This document shows, in pieces, positions 46,005 to 53,530 of a stretch of DNA of 64,000 bases; within the stretch, counting starts at the first letter, position 1, and each line of letters starts with the position of its first letter. Under the pieces are notes generated by a model. That model was not told where the DNA came from, ran no database searches, and saw nothing but the letters and a program-made list of their open reading frames with translations. The stretch is from Kangiella taiwanensis. GTDB taxonomy: Bacteria > Pseudomonadota > Gammaproteobacteria > Enterobacterales > Kangiellaceae. The DNA lies in contig NZ_JAHCLT010000001.1 of NCBI RefSeq assembly GCF_020005165.1, positions 434,001 to 498,000 of the forward strand, written 5' to 3'. A program made the translations under genes and the position numbers.

Positions 46005-46229
46005 ATGTCTAAAAAGAAATTTGAAGAATTCGTTATCAAACTATCGGAAGATCCAAAACTCAACGAGTCATATGTAGAAAATCCAGAAGCTGTTATGAAG
46101 GATTTCGGTTTAGAGGAGCGCGAAATAAAAGCTATTATGAAAGGCGATCAGAAGGAAATTAAAAATATCTTAGGCGACCCGCAAAATTGTTTGGTAATAA
46201 TTGTCATGTGCAAGGACAAGAAAAAATAA
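46005..46229 (+). CDS. Putative split-borosin RiPP precursor peptide
   Basis: A 74-residue peptide. Residues 1-57 form an all-helical leader/recognition domain (FEEFVIKLSEDPKLNESY, then NPEAVMKDFGLEEREIKAIMKGD). This closely follows, from memory, the borosin-binding domain of the Shewanella oneidensis precursor SonA (NPEAVM, GL-E-I-AVM-GD spacing). The C-terminal candidate core is hydrophobic: C62-LVIIVM-C69 and then a KDKKK tail. Borosin cores are Val/Ile/Leu-rich and receive backbone alpha-N-methyl groups. AAGGAA precedes the ATG. One nucleotide separates its stop from the methyltransferase ATG. The paired cysteines around the core are unusual. Confident as a precursor by pairing; modified positions are unknown. 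Confidence 0.85.
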   Translation: MSKKKFEEFVIKLSEDPKLNESYVENPEAVMKDFGLEEREIKAIMKGDQKEIKNILGDPQNCLVIIVMCKDKKK

Positions 46230-46230
46230 T

Positions 46231-47025
46231 ATGAAAGAACAAAGAGGGAGTTTTGTCGCAGTAAGTACAGGCATGCTCTTAGCAGGACATATTACAGCGA
46301 GATGCCAAAAAATAATAGAAGAAGCTGATGTCATTTATTGCTTAGTGCCGCATGCATTATGTGAGACTTGGCTTAAAAATTGTAATTCTAATGTGAAAAG
46401 CTTACAGCCCTATTATAAAAAAGGGAGGAATAGGGTGCAGACTTACGAAAAGATGGTTGACGTTATGATGAATGATGTTCGTGAAGGGAAACGAGTATGC
46501 GGAGCTTTTTATGGGCATGCTGGGGTTTTTTCTTGCGTGCCCCACATGGCGATTGAGCAGTCACATAAAGAGGGTTTTGTTGCTTATATGGAGCCAGGTA
46601 TTTCTGCAGAGGCGTGTTTATATGCTGACCTGCAGATAGATCCCGGTAACTATGGGGTGCAAAGTATTGAAGCAACTCAGTTGATGTTGTTTGATCATAC
46701 GTTAAACACGAAAGGCTATATATTATTGTGGCAAATAGCTATCGCTGGAGACCATACGGCAAGTAAATTTAGTAGTGATGAGAGTAAATTACAGTGTCTA
46801 GTGAACCATCTCTACAAAGACATCCCAAGTGATCACGAGGTAATTATTTATGAAGCAAAATTCACGCCGCTTGATGAGGTTAGGAAAGAAAAAGTCAAGC
46901 TGATGGATTTGCCAAAACAAGAACTTAAATTACACTCGACTTTAGTTATTCCGCCCGTGCAAGAACTGGAGTATGACCAAGCTATGTTGAGAGAGTTAGG
47001 GATTACAGGACTTGAATATACATGA
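46231..47025 (+). CDS. Putative borosin alpha-N-methyltransferase (split type, SonM-like)
   Basis: A 264-residue enzyme with the tetrapyrrole-methylase (SAM) fold, but not a porphyrin enzyme by context. Motifs: GSFVAVSTGMLLAGHITARC at the N terminus, NRVQTYEKMV, AFYGHAGVF, MEPGISAEACLYADLQIDPG, and LLWQIAIAGDH. The catalytic residues known from fungal OphMA (Y66, R72, Y76, Y98) have counterparts at the same spacing: Y62, R68, Y72, Y94. Unlike fungal borosins, no core peptide is fused at the C terminus; the precursor is the separate gene 1 bp upstream. The ATG at 46231 is preferred over a TTG inside the precursor gene. SAM-dependent iterative backbone N-methylation of the precursor core is the predicted reaction. 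No protease or exporter gene is adjacent. Confidence 0.88.
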   Translation: MKEQRGSFVAVSTGMLLAGHITARCQKIIEEADVIYCLVPHALCETWLKNCNSNVKSLQPYYKKGRNRVQTYEKMVDVMMNDVREGKRVCGAFYGHAGVFSCVPHMAIEQSHKEGFVAYMEPGISAEACLYADLQIDPGNYGVQSIEATQLMLFDHTLNTKGYILLWQIAIAGDHTASKFSSDESKLQCLVNHLYKDIPSDHEVIIYEAKFTPLDEVRKEKVKLMDLPKQELKLHSTLVIPPVQELEYDQAMLRELGITGLEYT

Positions 47026-47093
47026 TAGTTAAAGATCTTCGTGAAAAATTTCTGATAGAATGAAGAAAATGCATTTAATCGATGGAGTTTTAA

Positions 47094-48149
47094 ATGTTTA
47101 GTAGATGGATTTTTTTGTTGGGTATAACTCTATTACCATTGCAAGTAGTTGCTGAAGAAAGTTATTTATCAACACTTCTTGATATTGAGAAAGAGATGTT
47201 GAATGGCAATGATGCTGTAAAAGAAAAGCTTGCTTCAATAGAAGGGGAGTACGAAAAGTTTACACAAGAAGAAAAAGAACTTTATGGTTTACTTAAAGCT
47301 CGCAACCAATATCTTTATTCTGAACTAAAAGCTTCAGAGGAAACTTTAAAAAAGCTTTTAGAAAGTCCAGTGACGCCTGATACGAGGGCGCAAGCCAATA
47401 TCATATTAGCAGGCATCGAGCATTTACGTGGAAATAGTATTGAAGGTTTTATGGCAATCGATAGAGCCATAAACATGTTAGGTAAAGTTAAAAATAAGAA
47501 TTACAGACTCAGTATTTTAAATACGGCTATTGGAATATATAAAGAATCAGAGCTTCTAGAATATGCCCTTGAGCACGCACGTCGTTTAAAAGTAGAGGTT
47601 GGCGAGAGTAATGACAATATGTCTTTATGTGTAGCTAACTACGAACTAGGAACCATTGAAGTCATGGTGAATAGCGATAAAATGGCTTGGCAAAGACTAT
47701 TATTAACAAAGAATTATTGCAAAAAAGCAAATAATAAACTGATGACAATAGCGACAGATTATTATTTAGCGAAGGTAGAGAGTGGAAGAGGGGAGTACAA
47801 AAAAAGTATTGATAGGTTGCTGCCCTCCTTAGAGCAAGCCAATGATATCGGTTGGAAGTTATTAATAGCGAGTATAAACGCTGATCTAGCTGGGAATTAC
47901 TTAGAGTTAGGAGAAAACAAAGCTGCAAAGCAAAGAGCTTTGTTGTCGTATCAGTTAGCAACAGAAGCGAAAGATAAAAGACGTTTGCAAAAAGCCGCGT
48001 CGCTACTTGGACAAATCTACTCGAATGAAGGGAAAAGGGATGAAGCTCTAAAGTACTACAATGAGTTTAGGGAGTTAAGCACAGAGAATAAAGTTAAGAT
48101 AAGGCAAAGAAAGTTAGCTTTTGATATAGCAAGAAGAGGTAGAATTTAG
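47094..48149 (+). CDS. Secreted TPR protein, first of three tandem paralogues
   Basis: A 351-residue protein with a signal peptide (to about residue 20, VVAEES) followed entirely by helical tetratricopeptide-type repeats (YALEHARRLKVEVGES, ANYELGTIEV, DEALKYYNEFRELS). It ends in a basic RQRKLAFDIARR motif shared with the next two genes. The layout resembles the periplasmic TPR sensor part of membrane diguanylate cyclases or kinases, but no membrane helix or output domain follows. GGAG precedes the ATG; an extended -10 (TG plus TAGAAT, 47053-47061) lies upstream. It starts 68 bp after the borosin methyltransferase. A shared role is inference from position. Confidence 0.7.
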   Translation: MFSRWIFLLGITLLPLQVVAEESYLSTLLDIEKEMLNGNDAVKEKLASIEGEYEKFTQEEKELYGLLKARNQYLYSELKASEETLKKLLESPVTPDTRAQANIILAGIEHLRGNSIEGFMAIDRAINMLGKVKNKNYRLSILNTAIGIYKESELLEYALEHARRLKVEVGESNDNMSLCVANYELGTIEVMVNSDKMAWQRLLLTKNYCKKANNKLMTIATDYYLAKVESGRGEYKKSIDRLLPSLEQANDIGWKLLIASINADLAGNYLELGENKAAKQRALLSYQLATEAKDKRRLQKAASLLGQIYSNEGKRDEALKYYNEFRELSTENKVKIRQRKLAFDIARRGRI

Positions 48150-48151
48150 GG

Positions 48152-49219
48152 TTGGTAGTAAAACTGAAAAGTATTATATCCACGCTTATTTTAATAGTGG
48201 CAACCATGGCAGTCAGTGCCGAAGAGGGTGCCTACTACCAAGAGCTTGTAAGCGTTGAGAGAAATATGCTCAACGGAAACAGTTATATTGAAAAACGTTT
48301 AAAAGTTCTATCACAGGATAAAGATAAATTTACACCATTAGAAACAGATTTTTATCAACTCCTTCGAGCACATCATGATTACTTATCATCTAACTTGGAG
48401 GCTTGTAAAGAAAGGTTGGCTATTCTCATAAAGCAAACCAAAAGTATTGATATTAAAGCTAAAGCAAATATTTTGCTGGCAACAGCTGAACACGTTTTAG
48501 GGAACCATGTTGAGAGTTTTATTGCCCTAGATAAAGCTGTGACAGCAGTTCCTAATCTAACAAGACAAAGGTATAAAGCGAGCATATTACAAACGGCAGT
48601 AGGGATATATCAACAAGCAGAATTATTTGAGTTTGCACTGGAGTTAGCTCGAAACTTACAGGTTGAAGCTAGAAAGTTAAAGCATGGCGAGTACCTGTGC
48701 ATTGCCAACTATGAATTAGGGATGATAGAGCGGAGAACGGGGCAAATCAAAATGGCTAAACAGCGTCTGATGTTAGCGGTTGATTATTGTAAAAACAATG
48801 AAAGTAAAATTTTTGAATATGTCTCTATTATCGCTCTCAATGAAATTGAGGCTGATCAAGGTAAACTTAAAAAAAGTAATGCAGAGTTACTTAAAATAAT
48901 TGGGCCAGTCAATGCGATAGGCTGGAAAAATTTAATTGCTCAATTGAATATAGCGATTGCTAAGAACTATTTTAGGTTGAACAAGTACGATAGGGCCGAA
49001 GAGTATGCGCTAGCGTCCTATCATAAAGCAAGCGAGGGAAAAGATAGACGCCGGCTACAAATATCTGCTGAAATCTTAGCACAGATATACTCAAAAACTG
49101 GTCAAAAAGAAGAAGCTATAAAATATTACAATGAATTTAGAAAGTTGAACTCTGAAAATAGAGTAAAAGTAAGACAAAGGAAACTTGCTTTCGATATTGC
49201 ACGTAGAGAAGAGAGTTAA
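48152..49219 (+). CDS. Secreted TPR protein, second paralogue
   Basis: A 355-residue protein clearly homologous to its neighbour: YYQELVSVERNMLNGN, FIALDKAVTAV, FALELARNLQVEA, CIANYELGMIE, and the ending KVRQRKLAFDIARR. It has a signal peptide (to about residue 23, AVSAEEG). The start appears to be TTG at 48152, two bases after the previous stop; no ATG is available before the signal peptide core. Translation is probably coupled. No enzyme motif is seen. Confidence 0.68.
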   Translation: MVVKLKSIISTLILIVATMAVSAEEGAYYQELVSVERNMLNGNSYIEKRLKVLSQDKDKFTPLETDFYQLLRAHHDYLSSNLEACKERLAILIKQTKSIDIKAKANILLATAEHVLGNHVESFIALDKAVTAVPNLTRQRYKASILQTAVGIYQQAELFEFALELARNLQVEARKLKHGEYLCIANYELGMIERRTGQIKMAKQRLMLAVDYCKNNESKIFEYVSIIALNEIEADQGKLKKSNAELLKIIGPVNAIGWKNLIAQLNIAIAKNYFRLNKYDRAEEYALASYHKASEGKDRRRLQISAEILAQIYSKTGQKEEAIKYYNEFRKLNSENRVKVRQRKLAFDIARREES

Positions 49220-49223
49220 GTTT

Positions 49224-50303
49224 ATGAATATGAAAGCTATAGTATTAATCAGTATGTTGTATTCGATAGTGGCCAATATAGCAAGCGCGGCTTATTTGGA
49301 CGAGTTGCAAGTCATTGAAAGACAAAGGCTGAGTAATTTAGCGAATACTAAGTTGTCACTCGAGAAAATATCAAAACATAAGGCAAACTTCTCAAGCAAA
49401 GAAAAGTATCTCTATTTATTACTGGTAGCGCACTCTGAAACTATGCATAGTAATTTTGTTGAGGCAGAAGCGTTGTTATTAGATATTATCGGTAGTGAAG
49501 CTGATGTTGATTATAAAGGGCGTGCCCATTCGATCCTCGCGGGTGTGTTGCAGTTTCAAGGTAAGTACGAGAGATCTTATTATCATTTAGATAAATCCTT
49601 AGGATTTGTTCCAGTCATTAACAATGAAGAGTATAAGTCGAGTATCTTACAGAATGCTGTAAGTTTTTATAATGACTCAGGCATGTTTGATTATGCAATG
49701 GACTATGCTCGGCGGTTACTTAAACTAGGAATACAAAGAAAAGACTTATCTGATCAGTGCCAAGCATATTTTGAGATGACCCTTATGGAATTATCAGCTG
49801 ATAGGCATGAGCTAGCCGTAGACAGGTTGGCTAAAACAGATGATATATGCACAAAAGCAAATGAAACAATTTTTTTATTGCACTTACCGAATATCAGGGC
49901 AGATATAGCGATACAAAAAGGTGACTTCACTTCGGCCAAGAAACTTTTAGAAGAGAATTATAGCGAAGTTAAAAAATATGGGTGGAAAGTTCTCAATGCA
50001 AGCACTGAAATCAGTTTAGCGAATTTGTACTCAAAAATAGGTCGATACGGTGAAGCTGAAGAGTTAGCTTTAAAAGCATTGAAGGTTTCGATGGAGATAG
50101 GCGACATCAAACGCTCCAAAGGCGCGAGTGAAATCTTGGCAAAGATTTATTCTGAGCTTGACCAAAAAGAGAAGGCTATCAAGTATTTTCAAATGTATAT
50201 GGAGCTCGATAAAAGGTTAAGCGCTTCGGGTCGCCAGCGTAAACTAGCTTTTGATCAAGCAAGACAAAAACTTAAAGCAGAGCAGTTAGCGTTGGTTAAC
50301 TAA
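49224..50303 (+). CDS. Secreted TPR protein, third and most divergent paralogue
   Basis: About 359 residues. A signal peptide (MNMKAIVLISMLYSIVANIASA) is followed by the same TPR array (FDYAMDYARRLLKLGI, AEELALKALKVSMEIGD, EKAIKYFQMYMELD) and the terminal RQRKLAFDQARQ motif. ATG 49224 is preferred over 49185, which overlaps the preceding gene and lacks a signal peptide at its start. It is convergent with mutH, and the two stops overlap by 8 bp. Sequence divergence suggests an older duplication than the first two copies. Confidence 0.68.
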   Translation: MNMKAIVLISMLYSIVANIASAAYLDELQVIERQRLSNLANTKLSLEKISKHKANFSSKEKYLYLLLVAHSETMHSNFVEAEALLLDIIGSEADVDYKGRAHSILAGVLQFQGKYERSYYHLDKSLGFVPVINNEEYKSSILQNAVSFYNDSGMFDYAMDYARRLLKLGIQRKDLSDQCQAYFEMTLMELSADRHELAVDRLAKTDDICTKANETIFLLHLPNIRADIAIQKGDFTSAKKLLEENYSEVKKYGWKVLNASTEISLANLYSKIGRYGEAEELALKALKVSMEIGDIKRSKGASEILAKIYSELDQKEKAIKYFQMYMELDKRLSASGRQRKLAFDQARQKLKAEQLALVN

Positions 50304-50955
50304 ATTGCTTTAGTAAACATTGCTTCGTAAATTGGGGGCGTAAATAAAAACCTCTAGGCAATGTCTTGATAGTTGAACCATCAGGCCCTATCGCATCGGT
50401 TAAAGCTTTTGAGTTGGCCGCCTTGGGTCTAACTTGCAAAATATCTCCTAACCTTGCGTCAACCTGTTCAATCCTTCCCATAGAAACTTGATCTAACACA
50501 TCTTCAAAGTCCTTTTTTAACACGCTCTCTTCTTCTCGCGTCGGTTGCCAGAGAAAAGGCATGGCGATTTGACGATTTTCAATAGCGATATCCCTGCTGG
50601 CAACGATAGGAATCCATAGTACGTGCATTAACTTATGACGGACCACGGAGTTTTCCCAGCGTAAGCCTTGTATGTTAGTCAAAGGTAAGACACTAACATA
50701 GGTAGACTCAAGTGGACGCCCCAGCTCATCGATTGGTAGAGTTTTCAGCTCAACACCGATTTCAGGGAAGTCCGGTTGCGCCAAGGAGCCGGACGTCGCA
50801 CCTAAAATCATTTCCAGAAACTGACCCACCCAACCCTTTTTATGGAGGAGCTGCTGTGGAATTTGCTCCTTATAGCGTTCGCATAACTCACCTAAAGTAA
50901 AGCCAGCAAAGCTCTGAGCGTAGTCTAGTAAAGCTTGTGGGTTCTCGTACTGCAT
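50296..50955 (-). CDS. mutH: DNA mismatch repair endonuclease MutH
   Basis: A 219-residue restriction-like endonuclease that nicks the unmethylated strand at hemimethylated GATC sites when activated by MutL. The catalytic set E48, D62 and E69-x-K71 (FPEIGVELKTLP) matches the E. coli residues at a constant offset. GWVGQFLEMILGA and VLPLTNIQGLRWENSVVRHKL-type segments are typical. Its presence implies Dam methylation in this organism. mutH and rppH are neighbours in E. coli too, and are divergent here. Confidence 0.96.
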   Translation of the reverse strand: MQYENPQALLDYAQSFAGFTLGELCERYKEQIPQQLLHKKGWVGQFLEMILGATSGSLAQPDFPEIGVELKTLPIDELGRPLESTYVSVLPLTNIQGLRWENSVVRHKLMHVLWIPIVASRDIAIENRQIAMPFLWQPTREEESVLKKDFEDVLDQVSMGRIEQVDARLGDILQVRPKAANSKALTDAIGPDGSTIKTLPRGFYLRPQFTKQCLLKQFS

Positions 50956-51024
50956 AATTTATTATTGTCGAAAGCATCGGTATGTGGAACAATGATAACA
51001 AAGTTTTATGATTTGGATGAATAG

Positions 51025-51693
51025 ATGATCGACGCAGACGGCTTTAGGGCCAACGTCGGCATCATCATTTGTAACAACCAAGGCCAGTTACTCTGGACAC
51101 GCCGTTTTGGACAGACATCGTGGCAGTTCCCGCAAGGGGGCGTGCACCCGGGCGAAAGTGCAGAGCAAACAATGTACCGAGAATTATACGAAGAAGTGGG
51201 CCTTGAAAAAGATGATGTCCGTATTCTAGGGAGTACGCAGCACTGGTATAAGTACCGGTTGCCGCAACGACTGATTCGCCAGAACTCCCAACCACTGTGT
51301 GTTGGCCAAAAACAAAAGTGGTTTTTGTTACAGCTGGTGAGCGATGAAGCTAAAATTGACTTTGAAGCGACAGACCATCCTGAATTTGATGGTTTTATCT
51401 GGGTCAACTACTGGTATCCAGTACGAAATGTCGTGAACTTTAAGCGTGACGTATACCGTTCAGCGCTATCGGAGTTGATGGGACCTATGTTTCGTTTCCA
51501 AATGCAGGGCAAGTCCAGCCATAGACCGGAAAAGAAACATAAGAAGCACGGCAGTTCGCGCCATAATAAGCAAGAGCAAGCTTCAGCGAGTCATGATTCT
51601 GGTGGTAATCAACAACGCCAAGGGAATCGACGTCGCAGGCCACGGCATCCCTACAGAGCTAACAACTCCAATAAAGAATCAGAGAGCAGCTAA
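51025..51693 (+). CDS. rppH: RNA 5'-pyrophosphohydrolase with basic C-terminal tail
   Basis: A 222-residue Nudix hydrolase that removes pyrophosphate from mRNA 5' ends and triggers RNase E decay. The core (1-160) has [28 protein letters not shown], the Nudix-box residues RELYEEVGL, and HWYKYRLP. E. coli RppH is 176 residues. The extra ~55 residues here are a low-complexity basic tail rich in Lys, Arg, His, Gln and Asn ([15 protein letters not shown]), probably for RNA binding. A terminator overlaps the stop codon. Confidence 0.95.
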   Translation: MIDADGFRANVGIIICNNQGQLLWTRRFGQTSWQFPQGGVHPGESAEQTMYRELYEEVGLEKDDVRILGSTQHWYKYRLPQRLIRQNSQPLCVGQKQKWFLLQLVSDEAKIDFEATDHPEFDGFIWVNYWYPVRNVVNFKRDVYRSALSELMGPMFRFQMQGKSSHRPEKKHKKHGSSRHNKQEQASASHDSGGNQQRQGNRRRRPRHPYRANNSNKESESS

Positions 51694-51708
51694 CCAGCTG
51701 CTCTTTTT
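51683..51708 (+). terminator. Terminator at the end of rppH
   Basis: AGAGCAGCT (51683-51691) and AGCTGCTCT (51696-51704) form a perfect stem with loop AACC, followed by T's. The stop codon lies inside the hairpin. Confidence 0.9.
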
Positions 51709-52102
51709 AATGTAGGTTAGGAATATTAGAACACGCCTTCTCTGAACACGCTTTGTTGATAACCTCGTCATTACTGCTCAACACGCCAGTTCCTCCTGCT
51801 CGAATACGCCATGAATATGGTTTATCGTCTAGTATCAGTGTGCCCTCGGAGTAGCAGGGTAGAATGTCGTGTTCGTTATGCAGCTGAATTTCTGAGATAA
51901 CTTGAGACTGGTTAAAAAAGTGGTAGACGGAGTTTTTGCTTAGTACAAAGTCAGCACAGGCTCGAGTAATGACGTCATCATCATCAAGGCTCTGCCCCTG
52001 TTTGTGTATTATGATATCTGAGTACTTGGATGTTTGCTCGGTATTTTTGCTTGTGCAGCTAGCTAAAACAAAAGATGTTAATAATAAGATAATATATTTC
52101 AT
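51707..52102 (-). CDS. Small lipoprotein, candidate immunity protein for the amidase
   Basis: A 131-residue protein with a lipoprotein signal (lipobox LASC, cysteine at residue 16). The mature domain carries further cysteines (RACAD, LPCYS, NKACSEKACS), suited to periplasmic disulfides. Its start overlaps the stop of the upstream amidase gene by 4 bp. A periplasmic lipoprotein tightly coupled to a cell-wall amidase that lacks a signal peptide is the pattern of type VI effector–immunity pairs. That role is inference. The family is not recognised. Confidence 0.6.
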   Translation of the reverse strand: MKYIILLLTSFVLASCTSKNTEQTSKYSDIIIHKQGQSLDDDDVITRACADFVLSKNSVYHFFNQSQVISEIQLHNEHDILPCYSEGTLILDDKPYSWRIRAGGTGVLSSNDEVINKACSEKACSNIPNLH

Positions 52103-52737
52103 TGGTAGTTATCCTTTAGCCATTCGAAAGCATCGACACCTTCTTTGACTTTCTTCCTGGCGATACTGCCGTGCGCATAAACATCCTCCTTGAAAGATAA
52201 ATCGTATTGAGAAAGTAGCTCTGTGACTAGCCATAAAAAGCTTTTACCTTGTGGTTCTTTTAATTTCTCAAAGGGGCCTTTGTCGCCAGATCCGCCTAGA
52301 TAAGCACCCACAAGCTCTATACCAAGTGAGTCACTATTTAAAGGGTATCTGTCAGGGTAATCTTTCTTTTTCTCATTGAGGTAGACTTTCTTGAACTTAC
52401 TTCCCCAACTTCCTGAACCGTGGAGCGTTTTCTTAATAAATTTAGCGTCTTCTGTACTGCATGACCCTTCTAGCCGACAACGGGACTGAAGTAATCCAAC
52501 ATGCCAGCACTGTTTCTTTAGTGAAGCTGTTTGATAGATCTTTCCTGTTTTGTCGATCAGGAAGTGAGCACCAGATTTTTTAGACTGCCAAGCGTTTAGA
52601 GTCGATTCAGCGGTTCCAGCAGAAGTCCGGTGAAGTACTAAGGCCTTAACTTTTGGCAGTATTCCATGTTCAATATTGGGGATGATTTTATTGGTAACTT
52701 TAGGGTTGTTAATAACTCCATCGAATATACACAGCAT
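52099..52737 (-). CDS. N-acetylmuramoyl-L-alanine amidase (Amidase_2), possible T6SS-type effector
   Basis: A 212-residue zinc amidase of the AmpD/PGRP fold, predicted to cut between MurNAc and L-Ala in peptidoglycan. Seen motifs: ALVLHRTSAG (first zinc His), GAHFLIDKTGKIYQTASL, QCWHVG, SLGIELVG (catalytic Glu), and AHGSIARKK...DAFEW (second His and Lys/Asp). There is no signal peptide. The SLKKQCWHVG–RCRLEGSCS region resembles amidases found beside VgrG/PAAR genes, as far as I recall. It is cotranscribed with the overlapping lipoprotein. AAGGA precedes the ATG. No T6SS structural gene is in the window. The alternative is a cytoplasmic muropeptide-recycling AmpD, but the coupling to a lipoprotein argues against that. 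Confidence 0.75.
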   Translation of the reverse strand: MLCIFDGVINNPKVTNKIIPNIEHGILPKVKALVLHRTSAGTAESTLNAWQSKKSGAHFLIDKTGKIYQTASLKKQCWHVGLLQSRCRLEGSCSTEDAKFIKKTLHGSGSWGSKFKKVYLNEKKKDYPDRYPLNSDSLGIELVGAYLGGSGDKGPFEKLKEPQGKSFLWLVTELLSQYDLSFKEDVYAHGSIARKKVKEGVDAFEWLKDNYQ

Positions 52738-52830
52738 TCCGTATCCTTACTTAAATATTTTAGATAAATTATAGAAATATTATGTAAGGATTGCGAACTG
52801 AAATGAATATGGTGTGATTTAGGTCTCGAA

Positions 52831-53430
52831 TTAAAAACTAGAACTTTTCTGATAAGCCAACAGCATATTATTGGCAGGCATCTTATGTCGCTCAACCAGC
52901 TGGAATCCGTTATGGCGCGCGGCTCGGTTCATGTCCTCATAATCACGAATGCCACTTTCTGGATCTTGTTCTTTTAGGAATGCGTCGAACTCTTTGTTTG
53001 ATTCAGAAGTGTAGTTACCGCCGACGTTAAAAGGACCGTATATCAAGAGGTAGCCGCCAGGTTTTGTGACACGATTCCCACCTTCAAATAAGTCCTTCAC
53101 TCTATCCCACGACATAATGTGGCAGGTATTAGCTGTAAAAATGGCATCAACTTGATTCACGGGCCAAACTCTCTGGCCGACATTCAAAGTTCGTGGTTTT
53201 CGAATATTAGGTAGTTCGCTGGCTTCTAACCAAGCGATGATCGAGCCGTGGTTTTCGGGCAGATCAGTGGTATGCCATGTAAGATGTGGCATAGCGCCAG
53301 CAAACCAAACGGCGTGCTGTCCCGTTCCTGAACCAACTTCTAATACCTCTTGGGAATGTGTCAGGTATTGTTTGATAACATCCAGTATTGGACCTTGGTT
53401 CCTCTCGCAGGCTTCGCTAAAACGTCGCAT
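52831..53430 (-). CDS. DUF938 class I SAM methyltransferase
   Basis: About 199 residues. The family opens FSEACERNQGPILDVI and continues with the SAM motif VLEVGSGTGQHAVWFA, TTDLPENH, the AIFTANTCHIMSW segment and KPGGYLLIYGPFN. DUF938/UPF0585 members are uncharacterised methyltransferases. The start at 53430 (MRRFSEAC) fits the usual family length; an in-frame ATG at 53505 would add 25 residues. Confidence 0.87.
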   Translation of the reverse strand: MRRFSEACERNQGPILDVIKQYLTHSQEVLEVGSGTGQHAVWFAGAMPHLTWHTTDLPENHGSIIAWLEASELPNIRKPRTLNVGQRVWPVNQVDAIFTANTCHIMSWDRVKDLFEGGNRVTKPGGYLLIYGPFNVGGNYTSESNKEFDAFLKEQDPESGIRDYEDMNRAARHNGFQLVERHKMPANNMLLAYQKSSSF

Positions 53431-53530
53431 GGTATTTCTATGTTGAGTGACATTAATATCATCATATCGTAGGCCGTAAAGGGAATAAAGAATGGCTACT
53501 GGCAACAGATGTGTATTTAGCCATTAAAAC

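Noticed and set aside
46201-46230. Earlier TTG start for the borosin methyltransferase
   Set aside because: It would begin inside the precursor's core codons, giving a non-conserved MSCARTRKNN extension; the ATG at 46231 matches the usual N terminus.
46231-47025. Annotation as uroporphyrin/precorrin methyltransferase
   Set aside because: The fold is shared, but the Y/R/Y/Y catalytic set, YGHxGVF motif and adjacent precursor peptide fit a borosin enzyme, and no heme or cobalamin genes are nearby.
48152-49219. Annotating the TPR genes as broken diguanylate cyclases
   Set aside because: They look like sensor modules, but all three end cleanly at the same motif with no remnant of a membrane helix or GGDEF downstream, so stand-alone proteins are more likely.
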